Of a stretch of DNA of 64,000 bases, positions 24,935-33,374 are shown piece by piece (position 1 is the first letter of the stretch; every line of letters begins with the position of its first letter). Source of the DNA: Streptomyces antimicrobicus (GTDB lineage Bacteria; Actinomycetota; Actinomycetes; Streptomycetales; Streptomycetaceae). The notes beneath the pieces are model-generated. The model did not search any database. It was not told where the DNA came from and saw only the letters and a list, made by a program, of their open reading frames with translations. Position numbers and translations under genes: made by a program. The stretch covers positions 24,007 through 88,006 of the forward strand of contig NZ_JAJAUY010000009.1 in the NCBI RefSeq assembly GCF_020532625.1. The letters run 5' to 3'.

Positions 24935-24986
24935 CTCGACCGAGCCTCGACCCGTACTCGACAAAAAAAAGAACATTCTCTATGTT
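24935..24986 (+). promoter_or_regulatory. afsA-1 promoter with triple SARP heptamers and a receptor-like dyad
   Basis: CTCGACC, CTCGACC and CTCGACA start at 24935, 24946 and 24957, exactly 11 bp apart. The last contains TCGACA (24958-24963), which with TATGTT (24981-24986) and a 17-bp spacer makes a good promoter pair facing afsA-1. An AACAT-N5-ATGTT dyad (24972-24986) overlaps the -10. Activation by a SARP and repression by an ArpA-type receptor are both suggested. Confidence 0.62.
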
Positions 24987-25057
24987 ACGGAGGCCGCCGC
25001 ACCGTTGCACCGCCCTTCGGCCAATCCCACGAACGACGTCCATGGGGGGACCCAGTC

Positions 25058-26026
25058 GTGATCTCGTCTGTCGGCACCACCGCTCCGGCGCCCGCCCGCC
25101 CCGTCCTGACCCGCCCGGTCGCCCGCGAGTACGTCCACAAGGCGGCCCACAGCGAGGTCCTCCTGACCGGCTGGCGGGCCGTCGGCCAGGACCTCTTCGT
25201 CGTCACCGCCCAATGGCCGCGCGACCACGCCTTCTACGCGACCGTCGACGGGCAGCACGATCCGCTGCTCCTCGCCGAGACCGTCCGCCAGGCGATCCCG
25301 CTGCTCAGCCACGCCGCGTACGGGGCGCCTTTCGGCCACCGGCAGATCTGGGACCGCTTCGTCCACGCCGTGGACCCGGCCGTCCTGGCCGTCGGCGACG
25401 CCCCGACGGAGCTCGAACTGCACATCTCCTGCACGGACGTCAGCCGTCGCGGGCACCGCCTCGCGGGCCTGACGATGAACGTCGGATTCGTGCGCGAGGG
25501 CCGGCTGCTCGGCGGCGCCGAGGCGGTCTTCACCAACCAGTCGCCCGCCGTCCACGAGCGGCTGCGCCCCGGCTACGCCGACCTGGACGAGCTGCACACG
25601 GCGGTGCTGCCGCCGGCCCCGCCGGTCGTCGCGCACCTGGTGGGCCGGGACCGCGCCCGCGACGTGGTGCTCGCCGCGAGCGACCGCCCCCACCGCTTCC
25701 AGCTGCGCGCCGACCTCTCGCACCCCACGCTGTTCGACCACCCGGTCGACCACGCGCCGGGCATGCTGCTGCTGGAGGCCGCCCGCCAGGCCACGCACGC
25801 CGCCGCGCACCCCGCCACGGCCCGGATCCTCGGCATGGACGCCGAGTTCCTCCGCTACGTCGAACTCGACGCGCCCTGCTGGATCGAGACCAGCGTGACC
25901 CCGCGGGCCTGGGACCCCTCCGACCGCCTCCAGGTCCACGTCACGGCCCGCCAGAACGACCGGACCGTCTTCACGGCCACCACCACGGCGGCCACCAGCG
26001 CCACAGAACTGCGCTGCGTCTCCTGA
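25058..26026 (+). CDS. AfsA-family gamma-butyrolactone biosynthesis protein (AfsA-1)
   Basis: A 322-residue AfsA homologue. AfsA condenses dihydroxyacetone phosphate with a beta-ketoacyl-ACP in making gamma-butyrolactone signals. Two hot-dog repeats are visible: REYVHKAAHSEVLLTGW ... DHAFYATV ... ETVRQAIPLLSHAAYG (about 20-90) and DLSHPTLFDHPVDHAPGMLLLEAARQA (about 210-236), each with the motif seen in ScbA, BarX and SrrX. GTG 25058 follows GGGGGGA. It is divergent from an epimerase-like gene and close to the type II PKS, so signal synthesis and antibiotic production may be linked. Confidence 0.93.
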   Translation: MISSVGTTAPAPARPVLTRPVAREYVHKAAHSEVLLTGWRAVGQDLFVVTAQWPRDHAFYATVDGQHDPLLLAETVRQAIPLLSHAAYGAPFGHRQIWDRFVHAVDPAVLAVGDAPTELELHISCTDVSRRGHRLAGLTMNVGFVREGRLLGGAEAVFTNQSPAVHERLRPGYADLDELHTAVLPPAPPVVAHLVGRDRARDVVLAASDRPHRFQLRADLSHPTLFDHPVDHAPGMLLLEAARQATHAAAHPATARILGMDAEFLRYVELDAPCWIETSVTPRAWDPSDRLQVHVTARQNDRTVFTATTTAATSATELRCVS

Positions 26027-26098
26027 ACGTCCTCATCTGCCCGGATCGATCAGGAACGGAGAAGCGCGGGGCCGGGAACCGCCCCTAGCCTGCTCCCC

Positions 26099-26509
26099 AT
26101 GGACATCACCATTCACACGACGTTCCTCCCGCACGACGACCCGGACGCGTCCCTCGCCTTCTACCGCGACGTCCTCGGCTTCGAGGTCCGCAGCGACGTC
26201 GGGCAGGGCAGGATGCGCTGGATCACGGTCGGCCCGGCCGGTCAGCCGGGCACGTCGATCCTCCTGGCGCCGCCCGCCACCGATCCGGGCGTCACCGAGG
26301 ACGAGCGCCGCACGATCACCGAGATGATGGCCAAGGGCACCTACGGCTGGATCCTGCTGGCCACCCCGGACCTCGACGCCACGTTCGAGAAGGTGCAGGC
26401 CGGTGACACCGAGGTCGTCCAGGAGCCGACCGAGCAGCCGTACGGCGTCCGCGACTGCGCCTTCCGCGACCCCGCGGGCAACCTGGTCCGCATCCAGGAA
26501 GTGCGCTGA
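26099..26509 (+). CDS. VOC-family (glyoxalase/bleomycin-resistance fold) protein
   Basis: A 136-residue vicinal oxygen chelate protein with paired beta-alpha-beta-beta-beta modules: ITIHTTFLPHDDPDASLAFYRDVLGFEVR and, after the midpoint, DCAFRDPAGNLVRIQEVR. Members include lyases, dioxygenases and antibiotic-binding resistance proteins. It precedes an AraC-type regulator and a second VOC gene, an arrangement usual for small substrate-inducible VOC operons. Not obviously part of the polyketide pathway. Confidence 0.85.
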   Translation: MDITIHTTFLPHDDPDASLAFYRDVLGFEVRSDVGQGRMRWITVGPAGQPGTSILLAPPATDPGVTEDERRTITEMMAKGTYGWILLATPDLDATFEKVQAGDTEVVQEPTEQPYGVRDCAFRDPAGNLVRIQEVR

Positions 26510-26538
26510 CCCGCGCGGGCGGGGAAGGGGAGGGTCCC

Positions 26539-27060
26539 ATGTGCAAGCCCGAGTGGCGGCGCGCCCGCGTCCAGGCGCAGCGGCTCGCCGATCTCGCGCG
26601 GCTGCGCCGCGTCCGCGACCGGATCGACCGGGAATACGCGCAGCCGCTGAACGTGGAGGCGCTCGCCCGCGACGTCAACATGTCCGCCGGGCACCTCAGT
26701 CGGCAGTTCCGGGCCGCCTACGGCGAGTCGCCGTACGCGTACCTGATGACGCGCCGCATCGAACGGGCGACGGCGCTGCTGCGGCGGGGCGACCTCAGCG
26801 TCACCGAGGTCTGCTTCGCGGTCGGCTGCGCCTCCCTCGGCACGTTCACCACCCGCTTCACCGAGCTGGTCGGCATGCCGCCCGGGGCCTTCCGGCGCCA
26901 GGCGGCGCAGGCGACGGCCGACCGTGCCGATGCCGCGGGCCCGGACGGCGACGCGGGGCCGGCGATCCACGGGGAGGGCATGCCGGCGTGCGTGGCGAAG
27001 CAGGTCTCCAGACCGGTCAGGAATCGAGAAGCCCCGGCCGGTGCCCGACCCCTAGCGTGA
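26539..27060 (+). CDS. AraC-family regulator
   Basis: A 173-residue single-domain AraC protein. Both helix-turn-helix units are present: VEALARDVNMSAGHLSRQFRAAYG (about 35-58) and VTEVCFAVGCASLGTFTTRF (about 85-104). No sensor domain precedes them. The C-terminal 45 residues are low complexity. It is sandwiched between two VOC-family genes and probably regulates them. Confidence 0.87.
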   Translation: MCKPEWRRARVQAQRLADLARLRRVRDRIDREYAQPLNVEALARDVNMSAGHLSRQFRAAYGESPYAYLMTRRIERATALLRRGDLSVTEVCFAVGCASLGTFTTRFTELVGMPPGAFRRQAAQATADRADAAGPDGDAGPAIHGEGMPACVAKQVSRPVRNREAPAGARPLA

Positions 27061-27065
27061 GGGGC

Positions 27066-27728
27066 ATGGCAACCACCACTTCCTCCGCAGCCACCACGTC
27101 CCTCGCGTCCGTCACCCTCGAGGTGGCCGACCCCGAAGCCGCCCGCCGCTTCTACCGCGCCTTCGGCGTGGAGCCGTACGTCCGGCTGCGGCGGTCCGAG
27201 GCGGGTTCCACCGGGTTCCGGGGCTTCACCCTGGGGCTCACGGTGTCCGGGCCGGCCACCGTCGACGGCTTCCTCGGGGCCGCCGTGGCCGCCGGCGCCA
27301 CGGTCCTCAAGCCCGCCGCGAAGTCGCTGTGGGGCTACGGCGGCGTCGTCCAGGCGCCCGACGGGACGATCTGGAAGATCGCGACCTCGGCGAAGAAGGA
27401 CACCGGCCCCGACACCCGCGAGATCGACGAGGTCGTCCTGCTGCTCGGCGTCGAGGCCGTGAAGGCCACCAAGCAGTTCTACGTCGAACGGGGCCTGACC
27501 GTGGCCAAGAGCTTCGGCAGCAAGTACGTCGAGTTCGCCCCCGGCCGGTCCGGCAGCCCCGTCAAGCTGGCGCTGTACAAGCGGCGTGCCCTGGCCAAGG
27601 ACCTCGGCGTCCCCGCCGACGGCTCGGGCTCGCACCGCATCGTCCTCGGCGGCGCCCCCGACTCCTTCACCGACCCGGACGGCTTCGCCTGGGAGCCCGC
27701 CGCGCCGCTCGCCCCCCTCCCGTCCTGA
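27066..27728 (+). CDS. VOC-family protein, two-module
   Basis: A 220-residue tandem glyoxalase-fold protein. First module: SVTLEVADPEAARRFYRAFGVEP and GYGGVVQAPDGTIWKIA; second module: VLLLGVEAVKATKQFYVERGLTVAKSFG and FTDPDGFAWEPAA. ATG 27066 lies 5 bp after the AraC stop. Function may be metabolite binding or isomerisation; no metal ligands typical of glyoxalase I are certain. Confidence 0.83.
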   Translation: MATTTSSAATTSLASVTLEVADPEAARRFYRAFGVEPYVRLRRSEAGSTGFRGFTLGLTVSGPATVDGFLGAAVAAGATVLKPAAKSLWGYGGVVQAPDGTIWKIATSAKKDTGPDTREIDEVVLLLGVEAVKATKQFYVERGLTVAKSFGSKYVEFAPGRSGSPVKLALYKRRALAKDLGVPADGSGSHRIVLGGAPDSFTDPDGFAWEPAAPLAPLPS

Positions 27729-27755
27729 CCGCTGACCGCCGACCAGGAGAAGACC

Positions 27756-28190
27756 ATGAAGTTCCGGTCCTACGTCGAGCCGCCCGAGCCCATGCGGGGC
27801 CTGGAAGTTCCCCCCGAGGTGGTGGCGGCGCTCGGAGGGGGCCCGCGGCCGCCGGTGACGATCACCCTCAACGGGCACTCCTGGAAGAGCCGGGTCGCCC
27901 TCCTGCGCGGCCGCCACCTGCTCGGCCTCAGCCATGCCCACCGGCGGGCCGCGGGAGTGGCGGTCGGCGACGAGGTCGAGGTCGCAGTCGAGCTCGACAC
28001 CGAGCCGCGCGTCGTCGTCGAACCCGCGGACCTCGCCGAGGCCCTGGACGCGGACCCGGTCGCCCGCGCCGCCTACGACGACCTCGCGTACAGCCGCAAG
28101 CGCGAGCACGTGCGCGCCGTGGAGAGCGCGAAGAAGCCCGAGACGCGCCGCCGACGCATCGAGAAGACCGTCGCCACCCTGCGGGGCTGA
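27756..28190 (+). CDS. DUF1905/YdeI-type protein
   Basis: A 144-residue protein with an N-terminal beta-barrel segment (VPPEVVAALGGGPRPPVTITLNG, SRVALLRGRHLLGLSHAHR) of the DUF1905 type and a C-terminal basic helical YdeI/OmpD-associated-like tail (YDDLAYSRKREHVRAVESAKKPETRRRRIEK). A GGAGAAG site stands 6 bp upstream of ATG 27756. Molecular function of this family is not established. Confidence 0.8.
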   Translation: MKFRSYVEPPEPMRGLEVPPEVVAALGGGPRPPVTITLNGHSWKSRVALLRGRHLLGLSHAHRRAAGVAVGDEVEVAVELDTEPRVVVEPADLAEALDADPVARAAYDDLAYSRKREHVRAVESAKKPETRRRRIEKTVATLRG

Positions 28191-28258
28191 CCCCGCGGAG
28201 CGGCCCCGCACGGCAGGACGAACCCACCCCGACCCGCGCCCGTCCGGCCCGCGAGGGC

Positions 28259-29164
28259 CTAGCCCGCGCCGGCGCGGCCGCGTCCGGGGTGCAGCCCCGA
28301 CAGCTTGTCGGGGTTGATCTGGAAGCGCAGGTGCTGGACCAGCCCGTCCTCGGTCAGGTCGAAGGTGACCGCCCCCACCGGCACCCCGGCCACACTGAAC
28401 AGCACGCCCTCCTCGCCGTTGATCGGCGCCGGTTCCATGGCCACGCCCCGCAGTTCCGGCTTGGCCAGCACCCCCATCAGCCAGCGCGCCACGTGGTCCG
28501 TGCCGTACAGCGGCCGGCGGGCGGCCCTGACCTTGCCACCGCCGTCGGACCAGGCGATCACGTCGGGGGCCAGCAGCTCCATCACGGCCGCCAGGTCCCC
28601 GCCGGCGCAGGCCGCCAGGAACCGCTCGGTCACCTCGTGCCGCCGCCCGGCGTCGGTGTCGAACCGCGGCCGCCGGGCCTGCACGTGCGCACGGGCCCGG
28701 TGCGCGGTCTGCCGTACGGTCGCCTCCCCGCGGTCGAGGACCCCGGCGATCTCGGCGTACGCGTACCCGAACACCTCGCGCAGCACGAACACCGCCCGCT
28801 CCAGCGGGCTCAGCGTCTCCAGCACCACCAGCAGCGCGGTCGACACGCTGTCCGCCACCTCCGCCCCCTCCGCGACGTCGGGCGCGGTGAGCAGCGGCTC
28901 GGGCAGCCACGGCCCGACGTACGCCTCGCGGGTGGCGCGGGCCGAGGTCAGCCGGTTCAGCGACAGGTTGGTGACCGTCCGCACCAGGTACGCGCGCGGG
29001 TTGGCCACCGCCGCCCGGTCGGCCTTGTCCCAGCTGAGCCAGGCGTCCTGGAGCACGTCCTCGGCGTCGGCGACACTGCCGAGCATCCGGTAGGCGGTGC
29101 CGAACAGCAGCCGCCGGTGCGCGGTGAAGACTTCGAGGGCGTCGCTCTGCGGTTCCTCGCTCAT
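28259..29164 (-). CDS. ECF sigma factor with C-terminal SnoaL domain (SigJ/ECF41-like)
   Basis: A 301-residue sigma factor: region 2 in FTAHRRLLFGTAYRMLGSVADAEDVLQDAWLSW (about residues 12-44), region 4 in LSPLERAVFVLREVFGYAYAEIAGVLDRGEATVRQTAHRARAHV (about 115-160), then an NTF2/SnoaL-like domain that in ECF41 factors regulates activity in cis. ATG 29164 starts MSEEPQSDAL; an upstream ATG is also open. ECF41 genes usually sit beside a carboxymuconolactone decarboxylase or oxidoreductase target; here the neighbours are a DUF1905 gene and an FAD monooxygenase. Confidence 0.9.
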   Translation of the reverse strand: MSEEPQSDALEVFTAHRRLLFGTAYRMLGSVADAEDVLQDAWLSWDKADRAAVANPRAYLVRTVTNLSLNRLTSARATREAYVGPWLPEPLLTAPDVAEGAEVADSVSTALLVVLETLSPLERAVFVLREVFGYAYAEIAGVLDRGEATVRQTAHRARAHVQARRPRFDTDAGRRHEVTERFLAACAGGDLAAVMELLAPDVIAWSDGGGKVRAARRPLYGTDHVARWLMGVLAKPELRGVAMEPAPINGEEGVLFSVAGVPVGAVTFDLTEDGLVQHLRFQINPDKLSGLHPGRGRAGAG

Positions 29165-29237
29165 GACGTCACATTCTCCGTCCGCCGTCCTGTCCATGGG
29201 ACAGCGGCCCCGCGGCAGACGTGACACGCGCGGGGGA

Positions 29238-30509
29238 TCAGCGCGCGGCGGTCGCCGCCACGAACAGCTCCGTCCGCACCCGCACCGCCACCGGCCCCTG
29301 CGCGATCGTGCGGGTCAGCTTCGCCCCGATCGGGGTCCGCGTCACCAGCGAGGCCGCCCCCGCCCGCAGGTACGAGGCGACCGGCCCGGCCGAGGGCCCC
29401 AGCATCGCCCGCGCCTGCATCACCTGCATCCGGTGGATCCGCGCCGCGACCGGCGCGCGCTCGGCGGCGTACCGTTCCAGCGGCTGCCCCCGCACCAGCA
29501 GCGGATGCAGCACCGCCGCGTCCTGGAGGGCCAGGTTGATGCCCTGGGCCCCGATCGGCCCGTGCGTGTGGGCCGCGTCCCCGATCAGGACCACCCCCTC
29601 GCGCCACCACCGCGTCGCCTGCGCCGCGAACACGTCGAGCAGCGTCAGCTGCGACAGCGACGTCAGCTGGGCCCGCACCAGGTCGGCGAGCTCCGGCAGG
29701 ACGGCGGCCAGCTCGTCGCGGATCGCGCCGATGCCCCGGGCGACGGCCCGGCTCCAGCCGCCGTGCGGCAGGGTCCAGCCGATCCGCAGCCGGTCGGGGT
29801 AGGCGTCGTGCACCAGCACCGCGCTGCCGCCCGCCCGGTGCACCCGTACCGCGCCGGTGGCCCGGCCCGGGGCGTCCAGCGCGCACCAGACCACGTCCTG
29901 CGCGAAGGACTCCGACCGCCCGGCGCCGATCCCGGCCAGCGCCCGGGTGCGGGAGAACCGCCCGTCCGCCCCGACCACCACCGGCGCCCGCACCGCCACC
30001 CGCCCGCCGGCCGGGCCGCGCAGCACCGCCCCGGCGTACGGGCCGCCCGGCCGCCGTTCGGTGAGCTCCACGACGCGGTGCCCCTCCAGGTACGTGAACC
30101 CGGACAGGGCCCGGCAGGCCCCGAGCAGCTCGGCCAGCAGGTGCGGCTGCGGCAGCGCGAGCAGGTGGTCGTACGGGCCGCCCAGGCGCCGGTAGTCGAT
30201 GTCGAGCAGCGTCCGGTCGCGCTCGCGCACCTGGAAGCGGTCCAGCACGCACGCCCCGCGTGCCCGGGCCGGTACGAGCACGCCCAGCTCGTCGAGGATC
30301 CGCTGCCCGCCGGGCTGCAGGATCTCCCCGTGGAACTCCCGGCGCAGGCTCACCGACTTCTCCGCCAGCACCACCCGCAGGCCGGAGCGCAGCAGCATCA
30401 GCGTCAGGGCCAGCCCGCCGGGCCCGGCCCCCACCACGCAGACGTCCGCGTCGAGGGCGGGGCGGGTGCGAGGCCGGTCGCCGGCGCCGGGGCCGGGGCC
30501 GTCCGGCAC
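29238..30509 (-). CDS. FAD-dependent monooxygenase, second PKS tailoring hydroxylase
   Basis: A 423-residue group A flavoprotein with VVGAGPGGLALTLML (about 24-38), the DG motif in VVGADGRFSRTR and GDAAHTHGPIGAQGINLALQDA for FAD. It has no thioredoxin-like extension, unlike the hydroxylase at 18755-20593. GTG 30509 stands 1 bp after the ACP stop, so it is the last gene of the minimal PKS operon. Hydroxylation or epoxidation of the aromatic polyketide is the probable role; geranylgeranyl reductase-like members of this fold exist, so reduction is an alternative. Confidence 0.88.
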   Translation of the reverse strand: MPDGPGPGAGDRPRTRPALDADVCVVGAGPGGLALTLMLLRSGLRVVLAEKSVSLRREFHGEILQPGGQRILDELGVLVPARARGACVLDRFQVRERDRTLLDIDYRRLGGPYDHLLALPQPHLLAELLGACRALSGFTYLEGHRVVELTERRPGGPYAGAVLRGPAGGRVAVRAPVVVGADGRFSRTRALAGIGAGRSESFAQDVVWCALDAPGRATGAVRVHRAGGSAVLVHDAYPDRLRIGWTLPHGGWSRAVARGIGAIRDELAAVLPELADLVRAQLTSLSQLTLLDVFAAQATRWWREGVVLIGDAAHTHGPIGAQGINLALQDAAVLHPLLVRGQPLERYAAERAPVAARIHRMQVMQARAMLGPSAGPVASYLRAGAASLVTRTPIGAKLTRTIAQGPVAVRVRTELFVAATAAR

Positions 30510-30510
30510 G

Positions 30511-30801
30511 TCAGACCCCCGCCCGCGCCGACAGCGCGGCGTTGATCATCTCCAGGTACCGCCGCGGGGTGTCCGCGTCGCCGAGTTCCTCCTCGTCGAG
30601 CTGGACGTCGTAGTCGCGTTCGATCCGGCTGGTGGTCTGGATCAGGGAGATGGAGTCGTAGTTCAGGTACACCCAGTCCTGGTCCAGGACCGCCGGGTCC
30701 GTCATGTCGATGCCCTCGCTGTCGCCGGCGCACTCGCTCAGCAGCCGTGCCAGGTCGGCCAGTTCCAGCGGCCCCCGCGCCCGGTGTTCGCTCTCGCCCA
30801 T
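30511..30801 (-). CDS. type II PKS acyl carrier protein (ACP-2)
   Basis: A 96-residue ACP with the phosphopantetheine serine at residue 50 in LNYDSISLIQTTSRIE. It carries the polyketide chain for the KS-alpha/KS-beta pair encoded upstream; the gap to the KS-beta gene is 39 bp. The N-terminal 15 residues are an extension compared with ActI-ORF3. ATG 30801 is preceded by GGAGGACACGG. Confidence 0.92.
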   Translation of the reverse strand: MGESEHRARGPLELADLARLLSECAGDSEGIDMTDPAVLDQDWVYLNYDSISLIQTTSRIERDYDVQLDEEELGDADTPRRYLEMINAALSARAGV

Positions 30802-30840
30802 GTCCGTGTCCTCCGTCGTCGTTCGTGGTCCGGCGTGGTC

Positions 30841-32046
30841 TCAGGCCGCCCGTACGACGGCCGCCGCGTTGAAGCCGCCCCGCCCGCGGGCCAGCACCAG
30901 GGCGGTGCGCAGCCGGGCCCGCCGGGGGGCGCCGGTCACCAGGTCCAGCGGGCAGTCGGCGGCCGGCCGTACGGTCCCGGTCGTCGGCGGGATCACCTGG
31001 TCGCGCAGGGCCAGCAGCGCCGCCGCGAGGTCCAGGGAGGCCCCGCCCGCCGAGAGCCGGCCGGTCATCGTCTTCGGCGCGGTCACCGGCACCCCGCGCG
31101 GCCCGAACAGCCCGGCCAGCGCCTCGGCCTCGGCGCGGTCGGCCGCCCGCTCGCCGGCCGCGTCGGCGAGCACCACGTCGACGTAGGCCGGCCCGATCCC
31201 GGCCTCGGCCAGCGCCTGTTCGGCGGCGGCGCGCAGCCGGGGCGCGGCCGGGTCGGCGTCGAACGTCGAGGCCTGCCCGGCGATCGTCCCGTACACCCGG
31301 CGCGCCCCGCGGGCCCGCGCGGACTCGGCGTCCTCCAGCACCAGCAGCGCCCCGCCCTCGCCGACCACGTGGCCGTCGGCCCGCTCGTCGAACGGCAGGT
31401 ACGCCGCCGCGGGATCCTCGCTCGTGGTCATCGCCCCGCCCGCCAGGTGCGCCGCCCAGCCCCACGGGCACAGCGCCGACTCCAGGCCGCCGGCCACCAC
31501 CAGGCGGGCCCCCTTGCGCAGGTGGCGGCGGGCCTGGGCCACCGCGTCGAGGCCGCCCGCCTGCTCGCTGACCAGCACCCCGCTGGCGCCGCGCAGGCCG
31601 TGCCGGATGGAGATCTGGCCGCTGTTGACGGCGTAGAACCAGGCGAAGGACTGGTACGCGCTGACGTACTGGCTGCCCTGGCTCCACAGCGCCTGGAGCT
31701 CGCGCTGACCGAACTCGAAACCGCCGGAGGAGGCGGCGGTCACCACCCCGGCGCCGTACTCGGGCAGGTCCGCCGGGTCCACCTCGGCGTCGTCCAGGGC
31801 CTCCTTGGCGGCGGCCAGCGACAGCCGCGTCACCCGGTCGGTCTGCGGCAGCAGCCGGGACGGCACATGGTCCTCGTCGACGAAGCCGGGCACCTCGCCG
31901 GCCAGCCGGGACGGGTAGCCGGAGGCGTCGAAGCGGGTCAGCGGGCGGATCCCGCTCTCGCCGCGCAGCACGGCCCGCCACCAGGCGCCGGTGCCCAGCC
32001 CGTTGGGGGCGGCCACCCCGATCCCGGTCACGACGGTCGCGGTCAT
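30841..32046 (-). CDS. type II PKS ketosynthase beta / chain length factor
   Basis: A 401-residue KS-like protein that pairs with KS-alpha and sets chain length. The active-site cysteine is replaced by Gln162 in LVSEQAGGLDAVAQ, the diagnostic chain-length-factor change, and the SYQSFAWFYAV and SGQISIRHG segments match aromatic PKS CLFs. ATG 32046 overlaps the KS-alpha stop by 4 bp. Chain length cannot be told from the gate residues by eye. Confidence 0.95.
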   Translation of the reverse strand: MTATVVTGIGVAAPNGLGTGAWWRAVLRGESGIRPLTRFDASGYPSRLAGEVPGFVDEDHVPSRLLPQTDRVTRLSLAAAKEALDDAEVDPADLPEYGAGVVTAASSGGFEFGQRELQALWSQGSQYVSAYQSFAWFYAVNSGQISIRHGLRGASGVLVSEQAGGLDAVAQARRHLRKGARLVVAGGLESALCPWGWAAHLAGGAMTTSEDPAAAYLPFDERADGHVVGEGGALLVLEDAESARARGARRVYGTIAGQASTFDADPAAPRLRAAAEQALAEAGIGPAYVDVVLADAAGERAADRAEAEALAGLFGPRGVPVTAPKTMTGRLSAGGASLDLAAALLALRDQVIPPTTGTVRPAADCPLDLVTGAPRRARLRTALVLARGRGGFNAAAVVRAA

Positions 32047-33374
32047 CGAGCCTCCTCGGCGGTGGGTCCTTCGGCGGGTCCTTCGGCAGGTCCTTCGGCA
32101 GATCGTTCGGCGGGTCCTTCGGCGGGGAACGCGTGCCGCCGCGGCCGGGCCAGCACCATGGCGCTGTGGAAGCCGCCGAAGCCGCTGCCGAGGGTCAGCA
32201 CCACGTCGGTCGGGTGCTCCCGCGCGGTCAGCGGCGTGTAGTCGAGGTCGCAGGCCGGGTCCGGCTCGTGCAGATTGGCGGTCGGCGGCACGGTGTTGTG
32301 CTCGATGGCCAGCACCGACGCCACGCTCTCCAGCGCGCCGACGGCTCCCAGCGAGTGCCCGATCATCGACTTGACGGCGCTGACCGGGACCCGGTACGCG
32401 TGCCCGCCGAGGGCCAGTTTCAGCGCCGCGGTCTCGTGGACGTCGTTCTGCTTGGTGCCCGAGCCGTGGGCGTTGACGTGGTCGACGGCCGTCGGCTCCA
32501 GCCCGGCCTCGCGCAGCGCGATCCGGATGGCCTCGCCCATCTCGGCGCCGTCGGTGCGCAGTCCGGTCATGTGGTAGGCGTTGTTGGTCGCGCCGAACCC
32601 GAGGACCTCGGCGTAGGCGTGCGCCCCGCGGCGCCGGGCCCGCTCGTACTCCTCCAGCACGAGGACGGCGGCGCCCTCGGCGAGGACGAAACCGGCCCGG
32701 GTCCGGTCGAAGGGCCGGGAGGCGGTGCCGGGGGTGTCGTTGTGCCGGGACGTGGCCTTGACGGCGTCGAAGCAGGCCGCGGTGATCGGGCTCAGCGGCG
32801 CCTCGCCGGCCCCGGCCAGCATCACCTCGGCGCTGCCCTCGCGGATCAGCTCCACGGCGTGCCCGACGGCGTCCATCCCGGCGGTGCACCCGGTGGACAC
32901 CACCGACACCGGCCCCTCGGCACCGGCGCTGCGGGCGACCTCGGCGGCCACGGCGGCGGGCGTGAACCAGTCGCACAGCCGGCCGGCGGGCCCCCGGTCG
33001 ACCAGCCACCGGCCGCCGCCCCCGCTGAGCCTGCGGTACTCGGCGTCCATCGCCGAGGCCGAGCCCAGCGCGGTCCCCAGGCACACCCCGGCCCGCGGGC
33101 CGGGCAGCCGCGCCAACCCGGCATCGGCCAGGGCCTCGGTGGCGCACGCCAGCGCGAACTGCGTGACCCGGTCCAGCTCCACCGGCACCCCGCAGGCGAC
33201 GGGATCGAAGTCCACCTCGCCGGCCACCCGGGAGCGGAAGCCGACGGCGTCGAAGCGGGTGACCGCGCGGGTCGCCGTACGCCCGGAGGTCAGCAGCGCC
33301 CAGAACTCCTTGACCCCGACGCCGCCGGGCGCGACCACGCCGAGGCCCGTGACCACGACCCGCCGCGGGCTCAC
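32043..33374 (-). CDS. type II PKS ketosynthase alpha
   Basis: A 443-residue ketosynthase that elongates the polyketide from malonyl-ACP. Cys163 in VSTGCTAGMDAVGH is the nucleophile, with His in NAHGSGTKQND and KSMIGHSLGA. GTG 33374 overlaps the thioesterase stop by 4 bp (GTGA). The last 25 residues are an AEGPAE repeat encoded by tandem TCCTTCGGC units at about 32063-32126, absent from usual KS-alpha proteins and probably an expansion after the fold ends. It forms a minimal PKS with the next two genes. Confidence 0.95.
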   Translation of the reverse strand: MSPRRVVVTGLGVVAPGGVGVKEFWALLTSGRTATRAVTRFDAVGFRSRVAGEVDFDPVACGVPVELDRVTQFALACATEALADAGLARLPGPRAGVCLGTALGSASAMDAEYRRLSGGGGRWLVDRGPAGRLCDWFTPAAVAAEVARSAGAEGPVSVVSTGCTAGMDAVGHAVELIREGSAEVMLAGAGEAPLSPITAACFDAVKATSRHNDTPGTASRPFDRTRAGFVLAEGAAVLVLEEYERARRRGAHAYAEVLGFGATNNAYHMTGLRTDGAEMGEAIRIALREAGLEPTAVDHVNAHGSGTKQNDVHETAALKLALGGHAYRVPVSAVKSMIGHSLGAVGALESVASVLAIEHNTVPPTANLHEPDPACDLDYTPLTAREHPTDVVLTLGSGFGGFHSAMVLARPRRHAFPAEGPAERSAEGPAEGPAEGPTAEEAR

